Part shown: positions 1 through 9,838 of the stretch, in pieces
Layout: each line of letters opens with the position of its first letter
How positions within the stretch are numbered: position 1 is the stretch's first letter
DNA from: Phototrophicus methaneseepsis
GTDB lineage: Bacteria; Chloroflexota; Anaerolineae; Aggregatilineales; Phototrophicaceae
Reading direction: 5' to 3'
Assembly: GCF_015500095.1 (NCBI RefSeq)
Contig: NZ_CP062983.1
Location: forward strand, 1,240,001 to 1,304,000
DNA: 64,000 nt
Translations under genes and position numbers: made by a program
Notes under the pieces: model-generated
What the model was told of the DNA's origin: nothing
What the model saw: only the letters and a program-made list of their open reading frames with translations
Database searches by the model: none

Positions 1-276
1 GTCATCAGTGATTTGTACTCTCGTTAGCCAACAATAGAAGCATACCAGGAAAATCATACCCACAATGATGAAATCTTAAAAAGTTTACAGGTAAATTACG
101 TGCCTGTGAATTGCCCTTCTTCTGTTTGCTGCACGTCTATCGCAGGTATGCACCACATACCTTGAGGTGTCAATGCTTCGGATTTAGAACATAAGTCCGC
201 TCTCATGCGTAAGAAAAGTTGTGGTTAATGGCAGACCACAAGATCGGTTAGCAAAGATGTGTTGAGAGGGGAAAAG
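1..276. other. Intergenic left edge, no gene seen
   Basis: No convincing reading frame, RNA gene or repeat is visible in these bases. A GTG at 259 could extend the next gene by six codons, but the AGAGGGG purine run at about 264-270 fits as the ribosome-binding site for the ATG at 277. The stretch probably holds that gene's promoter, which I cannot pinpoint. Confidence 0.5.
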
Positions 277-765
277 ATGTATCGTTGGATTGTATTTTTG
301 CATATCGTGAGCGCGTTTGCTTTTTTTATGGCACATGGCGCATCAGCAGTGATGGCGTTCCGGCTACAACAAGAAAAAGACCCGGAGCGGATACGCACTA
401 TCCTGGATTTATCGTCAGCGGCTGTGCCTGTGGCTTACTTCGCCCTGATGATCCTGGTCCTTGCAGGCATTATCGCCGGGGTAATGGGCAACTGGTTCTC
501 TCAGGGCTGGATATGGGTCTCGCTGGGGCTGCTGATTGTGCTCTGGTTTGGCATGGTGATGTATGCAGGCCGTTACTATAGCCCGGTGCGTAAAGCGGCT
601 GGCTTGCCTTATCATGACCGGGAAGGTGAGCATCCGGCAGGGCCATCCGCCAGTTCGGAAGAGATTATCAAGTTGGCCCAGGCCTCGAATCCGCGCCTGT
701 TGCTCGGCCTCTCTTTTGGGCTGGTGGCTGTCATCATCTGGCTGATGATGTTCAAGCCCTTTTAA
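277..765 (+). CDS. Small four-helix integral membrane protein (DUF2269-like), function unknown
   Basis: The protein has about 162 residues. Four hydrophobic segments are visible: near the N-terminus (WIVFLHIVSAFAFFMAHGA), at roughly 50-70, 80-97, and at the C-terminus (LGLSFGLVAVIIWLMMF). A polar loop lies between helices 3 and 4. The first helix carries a His in a FLHI context, as in the DUF2269-type predicted membrane proteins, but no catalytic motif is evident. The ATG at 277 is preferred over the upstream GTG because an AGAGGGG run sits just upstream of it. The gene stands alone: the next gene begins 80 bases downstream and is unrelated. The family name is a resemblance only. Confidence 0.7.
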   Translation: MYRWIVFLHIVSAFAFFMAHGASAVMAFRLQQEKDPERIRTILDLSSAAVPVAYFALMILVLAGIIAGVMGNWFSQGWIWVSLGLLIVLWFGMVMYAGRYYSPVRKAAGLPYHDREGEHPAGPSASSEEIIKLAQASNPRLLLGLSFGLVAVIIWLMMFKPF

Positions 766-847
766 GGTCACGCATTTAGGATTGTTTTCAGAGATATTCC
801 GTCAGGCACCACTGGCAGTATAGGGCACAGCCTGCTATGCTGTGCCC

Positions 848-2038
848 ATGTCACAATCATCGGAAATGCCCCCTGTTCTCTGGCTCAGCAGCACACGCTA
901 TCATGCCCCCCTGCCTGAGAATTTAGCACGCAAATGGCAGGCGCTTGCCGTGGGCCTACAGCGCCCGATCCACGTGATTGGTTTTGCCACAGCCTGGCGA
1001 CCAGGCCATTTTCATGAATATGTCGATTTTTACTTGATGCCGCAGCCCGCCCAGGCGATTTTGCGCTATGGTGTGATCTTCATCTGGGGGACGGTGTTGG
1101 CATTGTGGTTGGCATGGCGGCACAATTGCCGTCTGATAGTGGCACAAAGCCCCTTTGAAGGCGCGATTGGCGCTTTTGTGAAGCAGATATTCGGCCTTTT
1201 TGGCCAGCAGATGGCGCTGATCGTTGAGAGCCATAACGATTTTGAAGGGGCGCTCTTTATGCAGCGCCAGATCGGGGCCAGGGGAATTTATCAGCGCTTG
1301 ATGCGTGCCGTGGCAGGCTATGCTCTGAGCCACGCTGATGCTCTGCGCCCGGTCAGCAGCAGCGCCGCTGAACAACTCAGACAATATGCGCCTCATACGC
1401 CCCAGTGCAACTTTATGGCCTGGGTCGATGTGGCGAGCTTTACCCAGGCCCAGCGAACAGTGCCGGTCAATGCCTCGCAGGAACTGGTCTATGCGGGTGT
1501 ATTGATCCCGCGTAAGGGCATTCATCACCTGCTAGCAGCCTTCGCCCAATTGGCACACCCACATGCGACGCTCACATTAGCGGGGCCGCCAGATAACCCG
1601 GCTTATGCTGCTGATCTACACGAACAGGCCCAACAATTGGGCATTGCTGACCGTGTGACCTTTGCCGGGGGCCTTTCTCAGGTGGCCTTAGCGGCGGTCT
1701 TTGCGCGGTCCCGCGCACTGGTCTTGCCGTCTCTATCAGAAGGGCTGCCGCGTGTGATTGTCGAAGCGATGTATGCTGGCCTGCCCATTGTGGCGACCAA
1801 CGTCAGCGGCATTCCTGATATTATCACTGATGGCGAACAGGGCTATCTCGTAGAGCCGGAAGATGTGCCTGCGCTAACAAACGCCCTGGACCACATCCTG
1901 CGCGATGATGTGACGCAGATGGGCGCGGCGGCGGCAACGAAGGCGCGGGCGTTCTTCTCGACGGAGACATTTGTGCAGGGATACCGTGATTTATTGACTT
2001 TAGCGCTTACTTCAGCGGAGCAACATCATGGCAATTGA
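848..2038 (+). CDS. Glycosyltransferase family 4 (GT-B fold)
   Basis: Predicted retaining glycosyltransferase of about 396 residues. The C-terminal nucleotide-sugar-binding half is clear: LVYAGVLIPRKGIHHLLAAF at about 215-235 starts the domain, and the EX7E motif lies in SEGLPRVIVEAMYAGLPIV at about 297-315, followed by NVSGIPDII. The N-terminal acceptor-binding half is less conserved and has a hydrophobic patch (GVIFIWGTVLALWLAW) that may contact the membrane. ATG 848 is chosen; a GTG two codons upstream is an alternative. The stop overlaps the next gene by 11 bases, implying translational coupling with a second GT4. Donor and acceptor cannot be inferred; envelope or exopolysaccharide glycosylation is the likely role. 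Confidence 0.85.
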   Translation: MSQSSEMPPVLWLSSTRYHAPLPENLARKWQALAVGLQRPIHVIGFATAWRPGHFHEYVDFYLMPQPAQAILRYGVIFIWGTVLALWLAWRHNCRLIVAQSPFEGAIGAFVKQIFGLFGQQMALIVESHNDFEGALFMQRQIGARGIYQRLMRAVAGYALSHADALRPVSSSAAEQLRQYAPHTPQCNFMAWVDVASFTQAQRTVPVNASQELVYAGVLIPRKGIHHLLAAFAQLAHPHATLTLAGPPDNPAYAADLHEQAQQLGIADRVTFAGGLSQVALAAVFARSRALVLPSLSEGLPRVIVEAMYAGLPIVATNVSGIPDIITDGEQGYLVEPEDVPALTNALDHILRDDVTQMGAAAATKARAFFSTETFVQGYRDLLTLALTSAEQHHGN

Positions 2039-3143
2039 TGGGCCTCTACGGCTGCTGCTGTTTAATCTGGTGACCGATGCCGATCATCAGGTATTGGGGT
2101 TTACGACAAATTGGATTAACGCCCTGGCCCCACACTGCGCTTATATTGACGTGCTCACGATGCAGGCTGGTCGCCTGGATGTGGCGGACAATGTGCGTGT
2201 GTTCTCTGTTGGGCGGGAAAAAGGCTATAGCGAGCCACGCCGCGTCTTAGAATTTTATCGACTGCTGCGGCGTTTGCTCGATGAGCGCTATTATGACGCG
2301 TGCTTTGCGCATATGATGCCGCTCTTTGCGGTGATGGGTGCCCCGTTATTAGCTCCTAAGCACATCCCTATCACGACCTGGTACACACATCGCCAGAGGT
2401 CGATGACCCTGCGATTAGCGACGATGGTCAGTCATCGCGTTATCAGTGCTGTACCGAGTAGTTTCCCGCTTAAGACGGATAAACTGCGTGCGCTGGGCCA
2501 TGGCATTGATGCCGTACTCTATGCGCCACCCTCGCAGGTCCACGATCAGCCACCGCGTGTGATACAGGTTGCGCGACTGACGCCGATTAAAAATCAGGAT
2601 GTGCTGTTAAGGGCAGCGGCCCCGCTCGATTGTGAGGTCGTCCTGGTAGGAGATACAGCAGAGGGCTACAGTACGGATTATCGTGAAGAGCTAAAAACGC
2701 TCACGCGGGAACTCGGCATGGCGGACCGTGTGACGTTCACGGGGCAGCAAACGCCCCAACAGGTGCGCGACTGGTACCAGCGTTCGACGGTGGCTGTTAA
2801 CCTTAGCCCACCCGGATTATTTGATAAAGCCGCATTGGAAGCAATGGCCTGTGGCTTGCCGACCCTCGTCAGCAATGAGGCCTTCGCCAGCCTGACCGGG
2901 CCACAGCACAAGCTGCTGCATATCAACGCGCCGGATGATGTGGAGGGCCTACGAGAGCATTTGCGGACGCTCCTTGCTCTGACGCCCCTCCAGCGCCAGC
3001 AGATTGGGCAACATCTCAGGATGGGCGTGGTGGCTGAGCACAGCCTGGAGCCTCTGGCTCGTAAAGTGATTTCTGTTTTGCGTACGGGTGAAGTCGCCTC
3101 CGAAGGGACTTCTGAAGTGTTTTCTGAAATGGCTTCTAAATAA
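2028..3143 (+). CDS. Glycosyltransferase family 4, second of a pair
   Basis: A GT-B glycosyltransferase of 371 residues. The C-terminal half shows RVIQVARLTPIKNQDVLLRA, a typical start of the GT4 donor-binding domain. It also has the run LFDKAALEAMACGLPTLVS, a GT4 EX7E region in which the first acidic residue is not in its usual place. Start ATG 2028 lies inside the upstream GT gene, with GGAG seven bases before it, so the two are translationally coupled. The C-terminal tail is short and Ser/Glu-rich. A kinase-like gene follows after 37 bases, making a probable three-gene unit for a glycoconjugate. Activity and sugar specificity are unknown. Confidence 0.8.
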   Translation: MAIDGPLRLLLFNLVTDADHQVLGFTTNWINALAPHCAYIDVLTMQAGRLDVADNVRVFSVGREKGYSEPRRVLEFYRLLRRLLDERYYDACFAHMMPLFAVMGAPLLAPKHIPITTWYTHRQRSMTLRLATMVSHRVISAVPSSFPLKTDKLRALGHGIDAVLYAPPSQVHDQPPRVIQVARLTPIKNQDVLLRAAAPLDCEVVLVGDTAEGYSTDYREELKTLTRELGMADRVTFTGQQTPQQVRDWYQRSTVAVNLSPPGLFDKAALEAMACGLPTLVSNEAFASLTGPQHKLLHINAPDDVEGLREHLRTLLALTPLQRQQIGQHLRMGVVAEHSLEPLARKVISVLRTGEVASEGTSEVFSEMASK

Positions 3144-3180
3144 CTTCTAATAACGCTGAAAAACAGGGAGGTTGTGTGGG

Positions 3181-4203
3181 ATGTCGATACCAGCGAGTAC
3201 GATTCCTTGGGAAGGTCCACATTGGCGCGAAGAAGCCGATACATGGATTGCCGCACGAATGGCAGAGCATGGCCTTGCACCAATCGGTGAAGTGACACAG
3301 CCGCATATCCGGCCCTGGTCGACGGTATTGATGATACCAACGGATAGCGGGACGATTTACTTCAAGGCAACATCCCCGGCGTTCCGTCACGAAGCGGTGG
3401 TCACGCAGGCATTGGCCCAATGGGCCCCAGAGCAGATCGTTCCCGTGTTGGCGATTGATCCCCAACAGGGTTGGCTGCTATTGGAAGATGCGGGCACTTT
3501 GGTGCGGCAGGTACTGACGCAGGAGCAGACGATTGATCGCCTGTTAACCATGCTCCCGCAGTATGCCCACCTCCAACAGCAGATGGCGGAACACGCCCAG
3601 CAGCTCCTGACGTTGAAAATCCTGGATCGCCGCTTATCTTCACTGCCCAGGTTATATGATGCGCTGTTGGCAGATCGTGATGCACTTTATATTGATGTCG
3701 ATGATGAAGAGATTGACGAAGAAGACAGCCTCTCTACGCAGGATTACGAACGGCTGCTGGCCCTTTCCGACGATGTGCGCGCTCGCTGTGAAGCCCTGTC
3801 CGCGATGCCAATTCCGCAGACGCTGCACCATGATGACTTCCACGATGGCAATATTTTCATCCGTGAGGGCCGTTTTATCTTCATGGATTGGGCCGAGAGT
3901 GCGGTCGCACATCCATTTTTTAGCATGCAGGTCTTTTTGCGCGGCATAGGGTATCGTTTGAATTTGCCGGATGATGCGCCCGAATTGACGCAGCTCCGGG
4001 ATGCCTACTTACATGCCTGGCGCGATTACGACACAGAAGCCAACCTGTTGCGCGCATACGAATTGGCGCAGCCGCTGGCGATGATTAGCCGTGCGCTGAC
4101 GTGGTACGCGGCCACCAAAGACCTGCCCGCTGCCATCAAAACAGAGCACGCTTTGTCTGTACCGGGCTGGTTAGGGGAATATCTGGCCCATGCGGGCGCG
4201 TAG
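3181..4203 (+). CDS. Aminoglycoside-phosphotransferase-like (APH) kinase family protein
   Basis: 340 residues with the APH/choline-kinase fold signature. The catalytic loop HDDFHDGN lies at about 216-223 (catalytic Asp and metal-binding Asn) and the following FMDWAES at about 232 supplies the metal-binding Asp. The N-lobe has a TIYFKATSP strand carrying the expected ATP-binding Lys and an LLLEDAG segment equivalent to the kinase hinge. An AGGGAGG run ends ten bases before ATG 3181; a TTG at 3172 is less well spaced. The substrate is unknown. Because it follows two glycosyltransferases, a sugar or other small-molecule kinase of the same pathway is more likely than a drug-resistance enzyme. Confidence 0.8.
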   Translation: MSIPASTIPWEGPHWREEADTWIAARMAEHGLAPIGEVTQPHIRPWSTVLMIPTDSGTIYFKATSPAFRHEAVVTQALAQWAPEQIVPVLAIDPQQGWLLLEDAGTLVRQVLTQEQTIDRLLTMLPQYAHLQQQMAEHAQQLLTLKILDRRLSSLPRLYDALLADRDALYIDVDDEEIDEEDSLSTQDYERLLALSDDVRARCEALSAMPIPQTLHHDDFHDGNIFIREGRFIFMDWAESAVAHPFFSMQVFLRGIGYRLNLPDDAPELTQLRDAYLHAWRDYDTEANLLRAYELAQPLAMISRALTWYAATKDLPAAIKTEHALSVPGWLGEYLAHAGA

Positions 4204-4225
4204 CTTGGGACCGTGCTGATTGATA

Positions 4226-4244
4226 GGGGCACAGCTTGTGCCCC
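4226..4244. terminator. Intrinsic terminator between convergent genes
   Basis: A perfect 8-bp stem GGGGCACA/TGTGCCCC with a 3-base GCT loop is followed on the plus strand by a T-rich stretch (ATCGTTCTTGTTT). It lies between the APH-like kinase and the convergent nucleoside hydrolase, so it could serve both strands; the T tract is better on the plus side. Confidence 0.65.
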
Positions 4245-4259
4245 ATCGTTCTTGTTTGA

Positions 4260-5225
4260 TTAAGTGAGGCACGCCATCAACAGGGCCTTCCAGCGGGGAA
4301 TATCAATTTCCCACGTGACGTGGACCTTGTTGCCGCGTGCGATGACATCGCCCCAGGTGATGTCGTTACGTGGGTCCTCCGCGACATTGAGCTTATCAAC
4401 CAGCGTCATGCCGCGTGTGAGCTCACTCTGAGTGATGACTTCCACATAATGCGGGCTCATGCGGGTGGCGATGCCTGGATCAATGGCGACGGCCATTGTC
4501 ACCGGGTCCGGCAGGCTGAGCGCATCTGCAAGGCCCGTTTGCTCACGGAAGGCTTCAATGGCAACGCGGTTGCTATCGAGTACGAAATGGCCTACGGGCG
4601 TGTTCATAGCGCGAATCGTCGCCATCTCCGCCGCGCTGAGGGCGTGCTCCCCCTGGCAAAACTCCCATCCAACCATCTCAACGTGCATACCTGATAGAAA
4701 TACCATCCGTGCGGCTTCCGGGTCGCACCAGATATTCCATTCTGCCGCCGGGGTGACGTTGCCATAGGTGCAGGCCGCGCCCCCCATGACCACACAGCGC
4801 GAAACATGCTCGATAATCTCTGGTGCACGTTGCAAAGCCAGCGCCACATTGGTCAGTGGGCCGAGCGTGACGATCATAATGCCAGGGTTGGCCTGCACCG
4901 TCTCGATGATGGCATCGACGGCGTGCCCCTGTGTCGGCGTGCCTTTCGGGTCCGGGATGCCTGCATCACCCAGTCCATCAGACCCATGAAACCAGGTTGC
5001 ATCTTCAAAGGGCCGGATGAGAGGGCGTTCCACCCCGCGATAGACCGGAACATCCGCTTGGCACAATTCTGTGACGATGAGCGCATTGCGCACAGCCTGT
5101 GGCAGCGAGACATTGCCGTAGACCGTTGTGATAGCCTTCACATCAATATCTGGGTGGCGCATCGCCATGATGAGCGCAACGGCATCATCGGACCCCATAT
5201 CCGTATCAATGAGCATGGTACGCAT
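4260..5225 (-). CDS. Inosine-uridine-preferring nucleoside hydrolase (IunH/RihA-type)
   Basis: 321 residues, the usual length for this family of Ca-dependent N-ribosyl hydrolases, which split nucleosides into base and ribose. The N-terminal Asp cluster DTDMGSDDA at residues 7-15 is the calcium/ribose-binding signature. The segment GSDGLGDAG and the later TLGPLTNVALAL and EWNIWCDPEAA are also characteristic. Start ATG 5225 is preceded by a GAGAG purine run. It could supply uracil or thymine to the pyrimidine-catabolism locus a few kilobases away, but the two are separate transcription units, so this link is inference. Base preference cannot be read from the sequence. Confidence 0.88.
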   Translation of the reverse strand: MRTMLIDTDMGSDDAVALIMAMRHPDIDVKAITTVYGNVSLPQAVRNALIVTELCQADVPVYRGVERPLIRPFEDATWFHGSDGLGDAGIPDPKGTPTQGHAVDAIIETVQANPGIMIVTLGPLTNVALALQRAPEIIEHVSRCVVMGGAACTYGNVTPAAEWNIWCDPEAARMVFLSGMHVEMVGWEFCQGEHALSAAEMATIRAMNTPVGHFVLDSNRVAIEAFREQTGLADALSLPDPVTMAVAIDPGIATRMSPHYVEVITQSELTRGMTLVDKLNVAEDPRNDITWGDVIARGNKVHVTWEIDIPRWKALLMACLT

Positions 5226-5327
5226 GAGTCATTGCTCTCTGTGTAAGTGAATTTGCAGTATGTTTACAATGTGATTGTAACGCATCCATGCCCTGAACAG
5301 GCCTCTAAAGGGCAGAATACGCCATTC

Positions 5328-5353
5328 AAAAATGCCGCTCGGTAAGAGCGGCA
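5328..5353 (-). terminator. Rho-independent terminator after the DinB-fold gene
   Basis: Read on the minus strand this is TGCCGCTC, a 5-base loop, GAGCGGCA, then TTTTT. It lies 19 bases past the DinB-fold stop codon, ending the acyltransferase-DinB transcript before the nucleoside hydrolase gene. Confidence 0.85.
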
Positions 5354-5371
5354 CGTGATCTATCTTATAAA

Positions 5372-5866
5372 TTAGGCACCTTCGCCTGCGGCCAGGGTGC
5401 GCCTGATCTGGTCCAGATGGGCTTCGCCATGCTCCGCATAGAGCTTCACGAGGTCTTCCGGTGTGATCTGCCTGCCACTGGCAGCCAGCGTGCCCACGCG
5501 GACCCATTGCGGCTCGTCCAGGCTTTCGAAGATGCGCACCCAACGGGCGTGATGTTGATACAGCAAATTCAGCGCATTGCTGATCGGTAGGGAATAATCC
5601 GCCAGGGTGGCAAATGCATCCTGATCATACGGGTGCAAGGTTGGGTTGTCTTCCGTCAAGATGCGCTTGAGCCGCATATAACTCATCACGTGCGAATCGT
5701 AAACATGGTGCACATTCTGAGCAACTGTCCATTCGCCTGCCAGGAAGGGCGTATGCAACTGCTCATCCGTCAGCCCTGCGACCAGTCCTTCTAGATGGGC
5801 AGGTAAGCGGCGAATCCGGTCAATATAAGCTTCGCGTTCCTCACTCGTGAACTGTATCTCGGCCAT
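5372..5866 (-). CDS. DinB/YfiT-fold putative metal-dependent protein
   Basis: 164 residues, all-helical by appearance, matching the DinB/YfiT four-helix superfamily (thiol transferases and related metalloenzymes). The three-His metal site is recognisable: a His in the first core helix region (NVHHVYDSH, about 52-59) and two His near the C-terminus in EHGEAHLDQIRR. The motif AGEWTVAQNVHHV resembles the conserved GEWS..QvlaHl segment of the family. Its start lies 26 bases inside the upstream acyltransferase gene, so the two are translationally coupled. The substrate is unknown; a role in low-molecular-weight thiol chemistry is only a family-level guess. Confidence 0.75.
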   Translation of the reverse strand: MAEIQFTSEEREAYIDRIRRLPAHLEGLVAGLTDEQLHTPFLAGEWTVAQNVHHVYDSHVMSYMRLKRILTEDNPTLHPYDQDAFATLADYSLPISNALNLLYQHHARWVRIFESLDEPQWVRVGTLAASGRQITPEDLVKLYAEHGEAHLDQIRRTLAAGEGA

Positions 5867-6557
5867 TGTTTACTAGTCCCCCTTGATTGGGTGGCACCGT
5901 ATCAGGCTGCTCTGTATTAGCCTCACCTGTTGATTCGGCTGTCGATTCGGTGCGCCGTTCATAGGGGGGTAATTCTACCGGATTGGCTTGATCGGGGTAT
6001 AGGGCCGCACCGTGGGATTTGTAGAAATCCTTGATGAGCTCAAAATCTGCGACAAGGTCGCCCGTGGGCCAGATAGGCTGGCTGAAGCCGACGCACTTAC
6101 GAGGGTAATCAATATAAGCGAGCACAATCGGCACGCCTGCTTCTACGGCGGCATAATAGAACCCGGTGCGCCAATGAGGCCGATAGCGGCGCGTGCCATC
6201 CGGCGTGAAGACGAAGACCACGCGGTCCCGCTCTTTGATAATATCCGCCATCTTAGAGACGGCATTGGTGCTGCGGGTGCGGTCAATGCCGATGCCCCCG
6301 AACAGCTTGACGAACCAGCCAATGGGGCCTTTTGTGAGGCTGTCTTTGACCGTGACAAGTGGGCGACGCCGGAAGGAAGCCGCCGCAGCCAGGAAGTGCG
6401 CATAATCCCAGTTTGTCGTATGGGGTGATGCGGCTACGATCATTTTAGGGACATCTGGTAGTGGGGCTTCGAGCTTCCAACCGCGCAAAAACCAGAAGAA
6501 GAAGAGATACGGCCAGCGTATGAACTCAACGCCTGCCTGAACGAAGAACTTCAGCAT
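5841..6557 (-). CDS. Lysophospholipid acyltransferase-like (PlsC superfamily) protein
   Basis: 238 residues. The HX4D acyltransferase motif appears as HTTNWD (H46, D51), and block III as TPDGTRR in place of the usual FPEGTR. This SPHTTNWD variant is typical of a soluble-looking PlsC subgroup often annotated as 1-acyl-sn-glycerol-3-phosphate acyltransferase. An N-terminal hydrophobic stretch (WPYLFFFWFLRGW) should anchor it to the membrane. The last 40 residues are polar and Thr/Glu-rich, look disordered, and overlap the following DinB-fold gene by 26 bases. It probably acylates a lysolipid, though the exact acceptor is not evident. Confidence 0.8.
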   Translation of the reverse strand: MLKFFVQAGVEFIRWPYLFFFWFLRGWKLEAPLPDVPKMIVAASPHTTNWDYAHFLAAAASFRRRPLVTVKDSLTKGPIGWFVKLFGGIGIDRTRSTNAVSKMADIIKERDRVVFVFTPDGTRRYRPHWRTGFYYAAVEAGVPIVLAYIDYPRKCVGFSQPIWPTGDLVADFELIKDFYKSHGAALYPDQANPVELPPYERRTESTAESTGEANTEQPDTVPPNQGGLVNNGRDTVHE

Positions 6558-6790
6558 ATTGGGGGAACTCTCTGCTTGTTGTTGCCAGTGAATAGTTCAG
6601 TGAATCATTCAAGAATGCTGCAATGAGATGTCTCTTTCAGAGATAACGCTCTGGTGCCAACGATCTCTAGATAACATAACCCACTGCATGGCCTATCGTA
6701 ACGCCTCAGTATCATTTTAACGATAGACAAGTGTCAATAAAAGAATATTGTCTTCCACATGGGCCGCGTATGGCACCAAATGGTACGTAT
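6558..6790. other. Intergenic region between two leftward units
   Basis: No coding sequence is seen. The stretch contains the likely promoter of the leftward acyltransferase operon, but no convincing -35/-10 pair stands out. Its left end abuts the terminator of the importer operon. Confidence 0.4.
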
Positions 6791-6823
6791 AAAAAATGAC
6801 CAGCACAGGCTGGTCATCTTTTT
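6791..6823 (-). terminator. Terminator of the NMT1-type importer operon
   Basis: A perfect 8-bp stem TGACCAGC/GCTGGTCA with a 4-base loop is flanked by six A residues on the left and a T-rich run on the right, so it is bidirectional by structure. On the minus strand the T6 tract ends transcripts of the substrate-binding protein gene, 57 bases after its stop. Confidence 0.88.
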
Positions 6824-6879
6824 TTCAGTGATCCGTATCACTTGGCGAGATAATATACCTCGTGCTTATGGCGTGGGGT

Positions 6880-7986
6880 TTATTCACCACCAGGGTTGAG
6901 CGTGACTTCAACCGGCTCCCACATTTCGCCCGTGAGGTCGATCTCTGGATCTTCTTCTGTGAGTTCGGCTAATGCCATCTCTAGCAGATCCGTCCGGTAG
7001 GCCGTCTCAGGCGGTTCTTCTGTGATGACGCCACCATCAATGGCGACTTCGACAGTCTGTGCCCATAGGTCGGCGTCCATCATGCCGATGCCCTCTGGCG
7101 ACGGCCAGATCAGCCCGTTAATTTCATTGAGCTGCCATGCCTGATGGCTCTCGCCCAATGTCGAGCCGTTTTCAAGGACGACGTCAACGCAGGCGTCGAA
7201 GTTATCGCGGCAGAAGACCCAACCCTTAATCGCGCCCTTTAAGAAACTGACGGCGATTTCTTCATTACCTTCTTCAGCCAGCCATTCCGCATTGACGAAG
7301 ATGTGATCTTGCAGCATCGCGGTGCCGACGTCGTTCCAGTCAATGATGGTCAAATCTTCTGGCTGGTAAAGCTCGCCCGTCTCCGGGTTTTCTTGTTCCA
7401 GCACCTGGGCGTATTCGTTATAGATCATGGCCTGTGCGGCGTCGACTTCGCCATTGATTAACAGCGACATATCAAACGGCTGCTGGACGACGGTCACATC
7501 ATCGGGGTTTTCCGGGTCGATGCCCTCAAGGCGCATGGCTGCGAAGAGTTCATGCTCATTGCCGAAGCCCCAGGACCCAATATTCATCCCTTCGAAGTCC
7601 GCCACTTCTTCGATGCCTGTATCCACAAAGGCGACTTGTAGCGTGCCGCTGCGCTGGAAGATTTGCGCGATGTTCACCAGGTCAACGCCCTGTTCATTGG
7701 ATTCCAGCACTTTCGGGACCCAGGCAATACCAAATTCCGCACCGCCAGAGGCGACAACCTGCTGCGGTACGATCTCGACGGCACCTTCTAAAATGGTCAC
7801 GTCCAGGCCTTCTTCTTCCCAGAAGCCCTGATCAAGTGCCGCAAAGTACCCGGCAAATTGCGATTGCGCGACCCACTGAAGTTGCAAGCTAACCGGCGTT
7901 AGTTCCTCATCTTGTGCGGCTGCGCCCAGGGCCATACTGAGCAGCAAGACCAACACGCTGAGCAAGAGTAGGAGCTTTTTGTTCAT
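6880..7986 (-). CDS. NMT1/THI5-like ABC transporter substrate-binding protein
   Basis: 368 residues with a clean Sec signal peptide (MNKK then a Leu-rich core ending near LGAAAQ). The mature start VSLQLQWVAQSQFAGYFAAL is the hallmark of the NMT1/SsuA/ThiY family, which binds thiamine precursors, riboflavin, sulfonates or pyrimidines outside the cell. GGGAAAGG lies just upstream of ATG 7986. It is the last gene of a leftward unit with two permeases and an ATPase, downstream of the aminotransferase of a pyrimidine-degradation locus. The ligand is therefore plausibly a pyrimidine or hydantoin; that is inference from context, and hydroxymethylpyrimidine or riboflavin precursors remain possible. 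Confidence 0.85.
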   Translation of the reverse strand: MNKKLLLLLSVLVLLLSMALGAAAQDEELTPVSLQLQWVAQSQFAGYFAALDQGFWEEEGLDVTILEGAVEIVPQQVVASGGAEFGIAWVPKVLESNEQGVDLVNIAQIFQRSGTLQVAFVDTGIEEVADFEGMNIGSWGFGNEHELFAAMRLEGIDPENPDDVTVVQQPFDMSLLINGEVDAAQAMIYNEYAQVLEQENPETGELYQPEDLTIIDWNDVGTAMLQDHIFVNAEWLAEEGNEEIAVSFLKGAIKGWVFCRDNFDACVDVVLENGSTLGESHQAWQLNEINGLIWPSPEGIGMMDADLWAQTVEVAIDGGVITEEPPETAYRTDLLEMALAELTEEDPEIDLTGEMWEPVEVTLNPGGE

Positions 7987-8170
7987 TTGCCTTTCCCTTC
8001 ACATAAAAGTTGCTGGATAAAAAGGTGCAAACATAGGGCATGAACAGCGGAATAAATAAGGGGTTCCATCTATCCCCAGGATTGCTTCATTCAACCATAG
8101 CGAACAAGTGTTGCTAAACATCTGTTAACTATCAACAAATTTATGAAGTGATCTCTATACAAATGTGTAA

Positions 8171-9015
8171 CTAGCCCTGTTGATGCTGCTCTCTGTACCA
8201 GGGCATTGCCAGTCGTTCCCCAATCAGCACAACAAGATAGAACGAAATGCCAATTAAGGATGCCATCAAAATGGCTGTCCAGGACCGCGCAAAATCGAAG
8301 CTAGAGGCTTCCTGCGTGATGAATACGCCCAGCGTTGCGCGCGGCCCGCCGAAGAACTCCGCCACCACGGCCCCAATCAGGCTGAGAGGCGATGCGACGC
8401 GCAGGGCATTGAAGATATAAGGCAGGGCGTTGGGGATGCGTAAAGAGAATAGGATTTTAAAGGGGCTGGCCGCGTAGGAATGCATCAATTCTAACTGGCG
8501 CGCATCGACCAGCGTGAGGCCCCGCACCGTGTTAATCATCGTCGGGAAGAAGACGATAATCGCCACAATCGCCATCTTAGACGCCGGGTTCGTCAGGCCG
8601 AACCAGTTGTTCATGATAGGGGCGAAGGCGATGATGGGGACGGAGTTTGCCGCGATGGCAAAAGGCATGGCTGCTTCTGTCAGGATCGTCCAGCGAGCCG
8701 TGAGCAGCGCGACAAGGACCCCCGCCCCACAGCCAATAATGAAGCCACCTAATGCTTCCCTGAAGGTCGCCCCTGTTGCTTCGAAGAGCAGTGACGTTTG
8801 CCCCGGCATCAGGAAGAGCCGCACCTCCGTTAAGAACTCCCCCAGGATGACGGAAGGCTTAGGCAGTAAAAATTGCTTGATATCAAACACAATCACGGCC
8901 AATTCCCAAATGAGCAGCACACCCACCGCGACTAAGATTGTCGGCAGGTAATAGCGTAAGCCGCTCATTGCGGATGCAGCCCAGGTTCGTTCCTGTGTTA
9001 CGGATGCTGTCGCCA

Positions 9016-9016
<1 letters not shown>
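8171..9016 (-). CDS. ABC transporter permease (SsuC/ThiX-type)
   Basis: 281 residues with about six membrane segments, including YYLPTILVAVGVLLIWELAV near the N-terminus. The coupling-loop (EAA) region MHSYAASPFKILFSLRIPNA at about 185-205 contacts the ATPase. It belongs to the BPD_transp_1 permeases of the NMT1-type importers. Its ATG shares one base with the stop of the upstream ATPase gene (TGATG arrangement), so the two are co-translated. About 184 bases separate it from the downstream binding-protein gene. Together with the longer permease upstream it would form a heterodimeric channel. Confidence 0.85.
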
Positions 9017-9816
<800 letters not shown>

Positions 9817-9838
9817 AAGCTACCCCTGTATCTCTGTT